A DNA stretch of 64,000 nucleotides from CBFDBF01 sp050287965. GTDB taxonomy: Bacteria > Pseudomonadota > Gammaproteobacteria > Chromatiales > Chromatiaceae. How positions within the stretch are numbered: the first letter of the stretch is position 1; the number at the start of each line of letters is the position of its first letter. Positions 43,984 through 51,968 of the stretch are shown one piece after another. The notes beneath the pieces were generated by a model. It saw only the letters and a program-made list of their open reading frames with translations, was not told the origin of the DNA and searched no databases. The DNA is taken from assembly GCA_050287965.1 (NCBI GenBank), contig JBNKCX010000029.1, positions 124,001 through 188,000 of the forward strand, given 5' to 3'. The position numbers and the translations under genes are program-made.

Positions 43984-44325
43984 ATGCAGATCGACGGTCC
44001 TATGAAGATATCGGTTGCCGATTCCCCTGACGGGCAGGGCAGGATATTGATTCTGGGTTTTAAGCCTGATTTCCAGGAACTTGACGTTCCGGAGCAGGCG
44101 ACCCGTTTCCAGGCCTATCTGGATGAGCTGGAGCGGAATATCGCCGCGATCGAGGACGAGAACGACCGTAACCGGGCCGGTATGCTGATTATCCAGCAGA
44201 TCTCCGAGGAGCTGTTTCCCCATATCGAGGCGGGTGATCTGGCGCTGGAGGAAGGCATCATAATACAGATCGGCCAGGATCCTCACTCGGTGGCGCTGAC
44301 TGATCTGCTACAACAGATCCAATGA
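43984..44325 (+). CDS. Hypothetical acidic 113-residue protein
   Basis: I do not recognise this protein. It is soluble and acidic, without cysteine, signal peptide or membrane segment. A beta-rich N-terminus (MKISVADSPDGQGRILILGFKPDF) is followed by a long charged helix (about 40-70: TRFQAYLDELERNIAAIEDENDRNRAGMLIIQQI) and an EEGIIIQIGQDP strand near the end. The ATG at 43984 has AGGAG at the right spacing; an earlier one at 43942 adds 14 unlikely residues. A TATAAT at 43925-43930 may be its -10. It precedes rimO by 61 bases on the same strand, so may share its transcript. GC and codon use resemble the neighbours, so it looks like a resident gene. Confidence 0.75.
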   Translation: MQIDGPMKISVADSPDGQGRILILGFKPDFQELDVPEQATRFQAYLDELERNIAAIEDENDRNRAGMLIIQQISEELFPHIEAGDLALEEGIIIQIGQDPHSVALTDLLQQIQ

Positions 44326-44386
44326 GCTTTCTCCACAAGAGATATGGATTCTACGGTCCCTTCCAGCCGGCCATGGCGTACAGGGT

Positions 44387-45721
44387 ATGAAAAGCCAGGC
44401 ACCTAAAATCGGCTTTGTCAGCCTCGGGTGCCCCAAGAATCTGGTGGATTCGGAGCGTATCCTGACCCAACTTCGGGCGGAGGGGTACGGCATCTCCCCC
44501 TCCTATGACAATGCCGATCTGGTTATCGTCAATACCTGCGGTTTTATAAATGAGGCGGTGGAGGAGTCCCTGGATGCCATCGGTGAGGCGCTGCGGGAGA
44601 ACGGCCGGGTTATCGTCACCGGTTGTCTCGGGGTCAGGGAGGCGGAAGTGCGGGACGCTCACCCCGGACTGCTGGCCGTTACCGGTCCCCATGCCTATGA
44701 AGAAGTGATGAAGGCGGTCCACAGTCAGATTTCACCGCCTCACGATCCCTATCCGGGCCTGGTACCGCCATCGGGTATCCGTTTGACGCCGCGTCATTAC
44801 GCCTATCTCAAGATCTCCGAGGGGTGTAGCCACCGCTGCAGTTTCTGTGTAATCCCGCAATTGCGGGGAGATCTCGTCAGTCGCCCCATCGATGAGGTTT
44901 TTCAGGAGGCGGAGAACCTGGTCAATTCCGGGGTGCGGGAACTCCTGGTGGTTTCTCAGGACACCGGGGCTTATGGCCAGGATCTGAAACATATCCCCGC
45001 GTTCTGGCGAGGGCGCCCAGTGAATACGCGGCTCCTGGATCTGGTAAACGGTCTGGGGGAACTGGAAGCGTGGGTGCGATTGCACTATATCTACCCCTAT
45101 CCCAGCGTCGATGAACTTATCCCCCTGATGCAGGGCGGCCGGGTCCTTCCCTATCTTGATATCCCGCTGCAGCACAGCAGCAACAGGATACTGCGGGCCA
45201 TGCGACGGCCGGCGGCCGCGGAAAAGATGCTCGACCGAATAGCGGCATGGCGCAGGGATTGCCCCGAAATCACCCTGCGCAGTACCTTCATCGTCGGTTT
45301 TCCCGGTGAGACGGATGCGGAGTTCGAAGAGTTGCTGGACTTTATCCGGGAGGCACGGCTGGACAGGGTCGGGGCATTCGCCTACTCACCCGTTGCCGGG
45401 GCGGAGGCGAACCGTTTGCCCGGACAACTGCCGGAGGAGATAAAACAGGAGCGCCTGGCCCGGTTCATGGCGATACAGGCGGAGATCAGCGCCGACCGGC
45501 TGGCCGGGAAGATAGGTTCCCGGATCGTGGTCCTGGTGGATGAGATCGGAGAGGAACTGCTGGTCGCCCGCAGTGCGGCGGATGCCCCGGAGATCGACGG
45601 CAGGGTCATGCTGGAGGGGGCCTGGGATCTGCAGCCGGGGGATTTCATCGAGGTGGAGGTCACCAGCGCCGATGAGCATGATCTTTTCGCCCGGCCAGTG
45701 GGTGCGGAGGATTCGTATTGA
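44387..45721 (+). CDS. rimO: Ribosomal protein S12 methylthiotransferase RimO
   Basis: The 444-residue radical SAM enzyme methylthiolates the conserved aspartate of ribosomal protein S12. The N-terminal UPF0004 domain carries three cluster cysteines (C15, C51, C80), the radical SAM cluster uses C147, C151 and C154 in EGCSHRCSFC, and a C-terminal TRAM domain (about 375-440) binds the substrate or RNA. FVSLGCPKNLVDSE and VVSQDTGAYGQD distinguish RimO from MiaB. It overlaps the Nudix/ThiE gene by 4 bases. Confidence 0.97.
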   Translation: MKSQAPKIGFVSLGCPKNLVDSERILTQLRAEGYGISPSYDNADLVIVNTCGFINEAVEESLDAIGEALRENGRVIVTGCLGVREAEVRDAHPGLLAVTGPHAYEEVMKAVHSQISPPHDPYPGLVPPSGIRLTPRHYAYLKISEGCSHRCSFCVIPQLRGDLVSRPIDEVFQEAENLVNSGVRELLVVSQDTGAYGQDLKHIPAFWRGRPVNTRLLDLVNGLGELEAWVRLHYIYPYPSVDELIPLMQGGRVLPYLDIPLQHSSNRILRAMRRPAAAEKMLDRIAAWRRDCPEITLRSTFIVGFPGETDAEFEELLDFIREARLDRVGAFAYSPVAGAEANRLPGQLPEEIKQERLARFMAIQAEISADRLAGKIGSRIVVLVDEIGEELLVARSAADAPEIDGRVMLEGAWDLQPGDFIEVEVTSADEHDLFARPVGAEDSY

Positions 45722-46668
45722 ATAAGGTTCATGTCGCGGTAGCCGTCATCCGGGACCAGAAGGGCAGGGTGTTGCTGAGCCGGCGCCATGATCATCTGCA
45801 CCAAGGGGGGTTGTGGGAGTTTCCGGGAGGCAAGCTGGAGCCGGGAGAAACCCTGCAGCAGGCCCTGCGGCGCGAGATCCGGGAGGAGCTGGGGGTGGAG
45901 CTGCTCGAGCACCGGCCGTTGATCGCGGTAACCCATCACTACCCGGATCGAACGGTTTTGCTGGATGTTCATCTTGTCTCCGGATTTCGCGGTGTAGCAC
46001 GGGGGCTGGAAGGGCAGCCGTTGGAGTGGGTGGAACCCGGGGCCTTGTCGTCCTATGCGATGCCGGAGGCGGATAGGCCGATCTGTTCCGCCCTGAACCT
46101 TCCAGACCGGTATCTGATTACGGGTGCAGACCCGAGGGACGCCGAAGGTTTTCTACGACGGTTGGCACGGGCGCTGGATGACGGCATTAAGTTGGTGCAA
46201 CTGCGAACGCCGGGACTGTCTGATGGGGAGCTTTCCGCCCTGGCTTCGGCGTCTCTGAAACTGTGTCGGAAAAAGGGGGCCAGGCTATTGCTTAACGGGA
46301 CACCGGAGATGGCCGATCGGTTCGGCGTCGACGGCGTACACCTGGCCAGTCATCGCCTCATGGCCCTGAACCGGCGGCCGTTGGACGGGGACCGGTTGGT
46401 GGCCTGCTCCTGCCATTCCGCGGAGGAGCTGGCGCGGGCCTCGGAAATGGGGTTCGATTTCGCCGTACTCTCCCCGGTACTGGCCACCGCCAGTCATCCG
46501 CATGCGCAACCCCTGGGTTGGGCGCGGTTTTCCGATCTGACCAGGGAAACCTCGTTACCGGTGTATGCGCTGGGCGGTATGGGCGACGGGTTGATACCCG
46601 AGGCATGGCATCACGGAGGCCAGGGGATTGCGGGAATCAGCGGTCTTTGGCCCGGACCTCGTTGGTGA
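45718..46668 (+). CDS. Nudix hydrolase fused to a ThiE-like domain
   Basis: The 316-residue protein joins two domains. Residues 1-128 form a MutT-type Nudix hydrolase with the box G38-x5-E-x7-REIREELGV (38-60); MutT removes 8-oxo-dGTP. Residues about 130-312 resemble thiamine phosphate synthase (ThiE) with KLVQLRTPGLS, LLLNGTPEMADRFGVDGVHL, and VYALGGMG, but several ThiE diphosphate and metal residues are replaced, so this half may be non-catalytic or use another substrate. Such fusions recur in gammaproteobacteria, often near secA or rimO. The ATG overlaps the rimO stop by 4 bases (start and stop read TTGAATAAG around 45718; the initiator is TTG). Confidence 0.88.
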   Translation: MNKVHVAVAVIRDQKGRVLLSRRHDHLHQGGLWEFPGGKLEPGETLQQALRREIREELGVELLEHRPLIAVTHHYPDRTVLLDVHLVSGFRGVARGLEGQPLEWVEPGALSSYAMPEADRPICSALNLPDRYLITGADPRDAEGFLRRLARALDDGIKLVQLRTPGLSDGELSALASASLKLCRKKGARLLLNGTPEMADRFGVDGVHLASHRLMALNRRPLDGDRLVACSCHSAEELARASEMGFDFAVLSPVLATASHPHAQPLGWARFSDLTRETSLPVYALGGMGDGLIPEAWHHGGQGIAGISGLWPGPRW

Positions 46669-46679
46669 AACGACAGGCC

Positions 46680-48890
46680 TCACTCTTCGCGTAACGCGAA
46701 AAATTCCACGAGATCCGCCATTCGGGTTGCAAGGTGCGCGGCATTGGTACTGGCCGCGGCCGTCTCTTCGGCAAGAGCGGCGTTCTGTTGCGTGGACTCG
46801 TCAATCTTGGTTATGGCGCTGTTGACCAGGTTGATGCCGTCCATCTGTTCCTGGCTGGCGGCGGCGATCTCGGAGATCAGATCCCCGACCTTTTTCACCG
46901 AACTGACGATCTCTTCCAGGGTCTTGCCGGATTCATTTACCAGCTCGGATCCGGTTTTGACCTTTGTCACGCTCTCGTTGATCAGCTCCTTGATCTCTTT
47001 TGCAGAGGCCGCGCTGCGCTGGGCGAGATTGCGTACCTCGGTTGCCACCACGGCGAAACCGCGGCCTTGCTCACCGGCCCGGGCGGCCTCTACTGATGCG
47101 TTGAGGGCGAGTAGGTTGGTTTGAAAGGCAATATCATCGATTACGCCGATGATGGCGGCGATCTTTTCACTGGATCGCTTTATTTCACCCATTGCCGTGA
47201 TTGCATTGCCCACCACGTCGCCGCCCTTCTCAGCAAACTGGCGTGCGGTCAGGGCAAGCTGGTTGGCTTCGCCCGCATTGTCGGCATTCTGCCGCACGGC
47301 GCTGGCAAACTGCTCAATGCTCGAGGCGGTCTGCTCGATGCTGGATGCCTCCTGCTCCGTTCTGGCTGAGAGATTGGCGTTGCCGTACGCGATTTCCGCA
47401 GCCGTGGTTTTGATGAAATCGGATGCATCGCGGATCTGGGAAACGATCTCGTTCAACTTGTCCAGGGTCTGGTTGACCCCGGACTTCAGATTTCCGAAGG
47501 CACCCTGATAGTCTCCCTCGATCTTGTGCTTAAGGTCACCCCTGGAGAGACCGCCTACTACCACCGAGATCTCGTCGATCGCATTGCTGGTGACATCCAG
47601 CAGGCTGTTTACCGAGTTGCTCAGTTGAGCAAAAAACCCCTGTTTTCCGGCGAGCTTGATGCGTTCATCAAGGTTGCCGGTGTTGGCGGCGGTAATGATC
47701 TCGGCGACTTCCCGTTCCACATCCACCTCGGCGGTGCGGTCGGTCCATTCAACCGCGGTACCGAGACGTTCGCCTGTTTCATCTATAACCGGGTTGGCCA
47801 CGATTCTGAGCGTATGTCCACCCAGTTCGAATTCAGATACATGTGTATCCTTCATCCTGGTAAGCATATGCTTTTGATGAGAAGCGTCCTTATGGAATCT
47901 GTCAATGCTACCGCCCAGTAGCTTTTCCGCCGAGAATTCAGGAATCTCTCGGCGGATGTCTGTTTCCGCATTGCCGAAAAGGCCCTGAACTGATTTGTTC
48001 ATATAGATAATGGTATTTTCCGTATCCGCGACCATGACGCCGCTGGACACATTATCAAGCGCGGTTTTGAGCCGCTGGGCTTCGCGTGACCGCAGCTGTA
48101 TCTCCTCTATGATGCCGCCGAAACGTTTGATCGCCTTGTTGAAGTAATGCGCGAGGTTTCCGATCTCGTCGCTGGCGTGGATATCCAGTTTCCTGGAGTA
48201 GTCCACCTTACCTTCCGCTACCGCCTGCATGGTCCGGGTGAGTGTTTTTAGGGGGCTGGATACCACGCGGCCGAGCACCATGGTGATCAGGAACAGGGTG
48301 GCGGCCATCACTGCGGCGATAATGCTGATGGTGGTCCAGAGGTCGTGGGTCAGCTGGCTGTCCAGGGATGCCATGGAATAGTCCACCCGGATCGCCCCCA
48401 GTACCGAGTTCTCCTCCACTATATGGCAGGACAGACAATTGATCCCACGATAGTCCTTAATCGCCCGCATCGGAGTGACGATGGTCAGGATGCGACCTTT
48501 CTCCCCGTCGTGGAATTCGAGGATCGGCTCTCCCGCCATCCCGCGCCGGTCCCACTCATCCTGAATCTTTGCGCGCTCCACTCCTTCCCCATAGACCTTG
48601 GTTATACCCTCGCCGCGCACTATTCGGGCGGCCAGGACCTCTGGATTGGCCAACACCTTCTGCCGGGCGATTTCCGCGCTGGCCATTTGGTTGGTAAGCA
48701 TCAGGGTGTTGATATTGTCGAAATAGGAGTCGGCAAGATTGCTGACCAGGTCTGTTCCCACATGATTGGCCAGCTCGCCCTGGCTGTAGGCGAGGTAGGC
48801 GCTGGTCAGCCCCAACATGACCGCGAACGGAAACAGCAGCGTGCCGCGGATCTTTGTTGTAATGGAGATGAATTTCCTGTTTTTGGACAT
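46680..48890 (-). CDS. Methyl-accepting chemotaxis protein with periplasmic c-heme sensor
   Basis: The 736-residue chemoreceptor has TM1 (about 15-36), a periplasmic sensor (37-185) with a c-type heme motif C152-L-S-C-H156 preceded by a PMRAIKDYRG region as in DUF3365/Tll0287-like domains, TM2 (about 186-207), HAMP (about 208-262), a PAS domain (about 275-385), HAMP-like repeats (about 395-480), and the cytoplasmic signalling hairpin with tip DIAFQTNLLALNASVEAARAGEQGRGFAVVA (about 586-616). It probably senses redox state, O2, NO or CO through heme and signals to CheA/CheW. The ATG at 48890 has GGAA upstream and is preferred to 48929. It converges with the Nudix gene. Confidence 0.93.
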   Translation of the reverse strand: MSKNRKFISITTKIRGTLLFPFAVMLGLTSAYLAYSQGELANHVGTDLVSNLADSYFDNINTLMLTNQMASAEIARQKVLANPEVLAARIVRGEGITKVYGEGVERAKIQDEWDRRGMAGEPILEFHDGEKGRILTIVTPMRAIKDYRGINCLSCHIVEENSVLGAIRVDYSMASLDSQLTHDLWTTISIIAAVMAATLFLITMVLGRVVSSPLKTLTRTMQAVAEGKVDYSRKLDIHASDEIGNLAHYFNKAIKRFGGIIEEIQLRSREAQRLKTALDNVSSGVMVADTENTIIYMNKSVQGLFGNAETDIRREIPEFSAEKLLGGSIDRFHKDASHQKHMLTRMKDTHVSEFELGGHTLRIVANPVIDETGERLGTAVEWTDRTAEVDVEREVAEIITAANTGNLDERIKLAGKQGFFAQLSNSVNSLLDVTSNAIDEISVVVGGLSRGDLKHKIEGDYQGAFGNLKSGVNQTLDKLNEIVSQIRDASDFIKTTAAEIAYGNANLSARTEQEASSIEQTASSIEQFASAVRQNADNAGEANQLALTARQFAEKGGDVVGNAITAMGEIKRSSEKIAAIIGVIDDIAFQTNLLALNASVEAARAGEQGRGFAVVATEVRNLAQRSAASAKEIKELINESVTKVKTGSELVNESGKTLEEIVSSVKKVGDLISEIAAASQEQMDGINLVNSAITKIDESTQQNAALAEETAAASTNAAHLATRMADLVEFFALREE

Positions 48891-49064
48891 TCTTGTGTTC
48901 CGGGTGAGCGGAGGTTCTTTAGATAACATCGGCAGAAAGTGGGTAATATTTAGTGTTTCAAGCCCGGTGATATCGCTCGCGGAGAATAATATTTACGCAA
49001 TAAAAGCATGCTGTCAGGGTCCGGGGGAGAGGGCTTGTTATCAAGCCGTATAGTCGCCGGGGGT

Positions 49065-49664
49065 TCAATCGCGGCCGGCCAGGGCGAGGTATTTGAGGTG
49101 CAGCGTTTGCACCAGTTGCTCCAGCGCGGCCGGACTTCCTGAGTTGTCTATGACGTCGTCTGCGGCGGCGAGGCGGGTTTCGCGGCTGGACTGAGCCGTC
49201 AGGATCGCATGTGCCTGCTCCTCGCTGATGCCGTCCCGGCGGCAAACCCGCTCGATTTGTTGTTGTTCGGGGACATCGACTACGAGTACCCGATCAACCG
49301 TATCCGCGCGGCCGGATTCGATCAACAGGGGGATCGACAGGATGGCATAAGGGGTATCCAGGGCGTTCAGTCGCTCCTGCATGCGGCTGCGTATAAGGGG
49401 GTGGAGCAGGGATTCCAGCTCCTTGCGGGCGGCGGCGTCGGCAAAAATGCGCTCCCGGAGGCGGGCACGGTTGAGGGTGCCGTTCGGATTAAGCATCTCT
49501 CCCCCAAATCGCTCCACGATGGTCTCCAATGCCGTTTCCCCGGGGGCCACCACATCGCGAGCCGCCTGATCCGCGTCGATCACCGGAATGCCGAGGCGGG
49601 AAAAAAGATCGGCAACGGTGCTTTTGCCGCTGCCGATACCTCCGGTCAGGCCGATGATGAGCAT
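49065..49664 (-). CDS. coaE: Dephospho-CoA kinase
   Basis: The 199-residue P-loop kinase catalyses the last step of coenzyme A synthesis. IGLTGGIGSGKSTVADLFSRLG (3-24) is the Walker A region, VIDADQAARDVVAPG follows, LLHPLIRSRM and IPLLIESG are the CoA-binding elements, and DVPEQQQIERVCRRDG is conserved. The ATG at 49664 gives the canonical start; a longer frame (49706) enters pilD. It follows pilD by 14 bases; pilBCD-coaE is a common gammaproteobacterial order. Confidence 0.96.
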   Translation of the reverse strand: MLIIGLTGGIGSGKSTVADLFSRLGIPVIDADQAARDVVAPGETALETIVERFGGEMLNPNGTLNRARLRERIFADAAARKELESLLHPLIRSRMQERLNALDTPYAILSIPLLIESGRADTVDRVLVVDVPEQQQIERVCRRDGISEEQAHAILTAQSSRETRLAAADDVIDNSGSPAALEQLVQTLHLKYLALAGRD

Positions 49665-49678
49665 GGTGTTAACAGGCC

Positions 49679-50533
49679 CTAGAAAAGATTGATCTGTTTG
49701 CCCCACAGCAGGCTTATCCAGCCGGCTATTGCGAGGTAGGGTCCGAACGGTATCGGAACGGACCGGTCATGGCCGCGTACCAGGATCAGCAGAATTCCGA
49801 TAACGGCGCCTACCAGGGAGGAGATCAGGATGGTATGGATCAGATACTGCCATCCGTGCCAGGCCCCGAAGAGTGCCAACAGTTTGAAGTCGCCATAGCC
49901 CATCCCCTCTTTACCGGTCAGCAGTTTAAAGAGCTGGAAAACGGTCCACAGAGAGAGGTAGCCGATTGCCGCCCCTATTATCGCCGACTGCGGGTTAGCG
50001 AAAATACCAAACAGGCTCAGGATGAGCCCTCCCCAGAGAAACGGGAAGATGATGTTGTCGGGCAGCAGTTTATGGTCAAAATCGATCAGGCTGAGGGCGA
50101 TCAGCGCCCAGGTAAGAGGGAGCAGGGCGGCGGTCTGCCCGCTGAAACCGAAACGCCAGGCGACGATGAAAGAGAGCACGGCGGTTATCAATTCCACCAG
50201 GGGGTAACGCGGAGATATGGAAGTGCCGCAACCGGAGCAGCGTCCCTTCAGTATGAGATAACTGAGGATTGGGATGTTCTCAAAGGCCGTGATCTGGTGG
50301 CCGCATTGAGGGCAACGGGAACGGGGGCGAAGCAGGTTAAAAGGTTCCCGGGACTGTTCCTCCTCGTCGGGAAGTTCCATGAGTTCCCGGCACTGTTCTT
50401 TCCAGTCCCGTTCCATCATTACGGGGAGACGATAGATGACGACGTTCAGAAAGCTGCCGATTGCCAGCCCGAGGAGGGTCACGACCAGCAGAAAAAACGG
50501 TGGATTCTGCTGAAGCTGTTCTAAAACAAGCAT
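49679..50533 (-). CDS. pilD: Prepilin peptidase / N-methyltransferase PilD
   Basis: The 284-residue inner-membrane aspartyl protease removes prepilin leaders and methylates the new N-terminus. The cytoplasmic zinc loop has four cysteines, C74-x2-C77 and C99-x2-C102, and the two catalytic aspartates are D151 in LIDFDHKLLPD and D215 in GYGDFK. About eight membrane segments are visible. It would process FimT, PilV, PilW, PilX and PilE encoded at 34-41 kb. A 170-base gap separates it from pilC. Confidence 0.96.
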   Translation of the reverse strand: MLVLEQLQQNPPFFLLVVTLLGLAIGSFLNVVIYRLPVMMERDWKEQCRELMELPDEEEQSREPFNLLRPRSRCPQCGHQITAFENIPILSYLILKGRCSGCGTSISPRYPLVELITAVLSFIVAWRFGFSGQTAALLPLTWALIALSLIDFDHKLLPDNIIFPFLWGGLILSLFGIFANPQSAIIGAAIGYLSLWTVFQLFKLLTGKEGMGYGDFKLLALFGAWHGWQYLIHTILISSLVGAVIGILLILVRGHDRSVPIPFGPYLAIAGWISLLWGKQINLF

Positions 50534-50703
50534 ATCAGTGCGGTAGAGGGTTATCGCCGATCAGGTCGTAAGCATCTCGAAAAAAGTGATCTGCCCCGCG
50601 CTTACCAGGAATCTTCATGATCCTCCAACTTATCGTTATCCGGATGTCACTGAGAGACTGCTGTTATCCGGGCTGCAGGGGGTAGTAAGTTTCCCTCTTA
50701 TGC

Positions 50704-51963
50704 TTAGAACGCCTCGGCCATATGGAATATAGGCAGATACATGGCCACAACCAGTCCACCGACGAGCGTTCCCAGGATTACCATAATCAGGGGCTCCAGC
50801 AGGCTGCTCAAGGCATCAACCATGTTATCCACCTCTTCTTCAAAGAAGTCGGCGACCTTGGAGAGCATGTCATCCAGCGACCCCGATTCCTCGCCGATGG
50901 CCACCATCTGAATGACCATATGGGGGAAGAGATTTTGCTGCTTCATCGTAAGTTGGAGCGATTGCCCGGTAGCGACGTCCTCACGCATACGCAGTACGGC
51001 GTCTGCATAGACGATGTTGCCTGTCGCACCGGACACGGATTCCAGTGCTTCAACCAGGGGAACGCCTGCGGCAAACATGGTGGAGGTTGTTCTGGCAAAA
51101 CGGGCGATGGACGCCTTATCAACAATTACCCCGATAATGGGCGTTTTCAACAGCGCCTTATCAATCGCCTGTCGGAATTTCCGGGAGCGTTTCCAGGAAA
51201 AAACTATAAAGTAAGCGCCGGCAAATACGCCCGCAAGCAGGAGGAACCACCAGTCCTGCATCCAGCGGGACATAGTTACAACCATCTTGGTGAATGCCGG
51301 CAGGTCTGATCCAAAGCTTGCGAACAGGCTCTCAAACTGAGGGATAACGAACATGAGGATCAGGGACACAACGATTATGGCGACCACGATCACCGCCGCG
51401 GGATAAAATAAAGCCTTTTTTATCTTTCCCTTCAGAGACTCGGTTTTTTCCTTATAGGTGGCGATCTTGTCCAGCAACTCTTCCAGGACACCCGCTGCTT
51501 CACCGGCCCGTACCAGGTTGACGAAGAGGTCGTCAAAATGAAGAGGATGTTTTGCCAACGCCTCGGCAAGGGCGGTACCCCCCTCCACGTCCGCCTTGAT
51601 GGCGAGCAGGAGATCCTGCATTGCCGGATTTTCGCTTCCGCGGCCGACGATATCGAATGCCTGAACAAGCGGAACACCGGCCTGCATCATAGTGGCGAGC
51701 TGGCGGGCGAAGACGGCGATATCCGCAACCCTTACCCTGCCTTTTCGATTGGTAAATATGGAGGTGGCTTTCTTTCTTATTTTTAACGGATTGATCCCCT
51801 GGCGTCGGAGTTCCGCTCTTACCAGATTCTGGTTTTCCGCCCTGGTTTCCCCCTTAAGGCGTTTGCCGCGCTTATCCGAGCCTTCCCAGGTATAGACTGA
51901 CGCCTTCTCGGCCGCCTTGACAGCCTTCTTCTGAACAGGCCTTTTTTGCACTGGCTTTGCCAT
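50704..51963 (-). CDS. pilC: Type IV pilus inner-membrane platform protein PilC
   Basis: The 419-residue GspF-family protein has a basic N-terminus, two cytoplasmic GspF domains (about 75-195 and 275-400) and three transmembrane segments (about 185-210, 235-255, 385-410). FARQLATMMQAGVPLVQAFDIVG and FARTTSTMFAAGVPLVEALESVSG are the two repeated GspF signatures. It forms the base on which PilB works. It starts 5 bases after the pilB stop. The cytosolic N-terminus (about 1-60) contains many lysines, as usual. Confidence 0.95.
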   Translation of the reverse strand: MAKPVQKRPVQKKAVKAAEKASVYTWEGSDKRGKRLKGETRAENQNLVRAELRRQGINPLKIRKKATSIFTNRKGRVRVADIAVFARQLATMMQAGVPLVQAFDIVGRGSENPAMQDLLLAIKADVEGGTALAEALAKHPLHFDDLFVNLVRAGEAAGVLEELLDKIATYKEKTESLKGKIKKALFYPAAVIVVAIIVVSLILMFVIPQFESLFASFGSDLPAFTKMVVTMSRWMQDWWFLLLAGVFAGAYFIVFSWKRSRKFRQAIDKALLKTPIIGVIVDKASIARFARTTSTMFAAGVPLVEALESVSGATGNIVYADAVLRMREDVATGQSLQLTMKQQNLFPHMVIQMVAIGEESGSLDDMLSKVADFFEEEVDNMVDALSSLLEPLIMVILGTLVGGLVVAMYLPIFHMAEAF

Positions 51964-51968
51964 AATGA

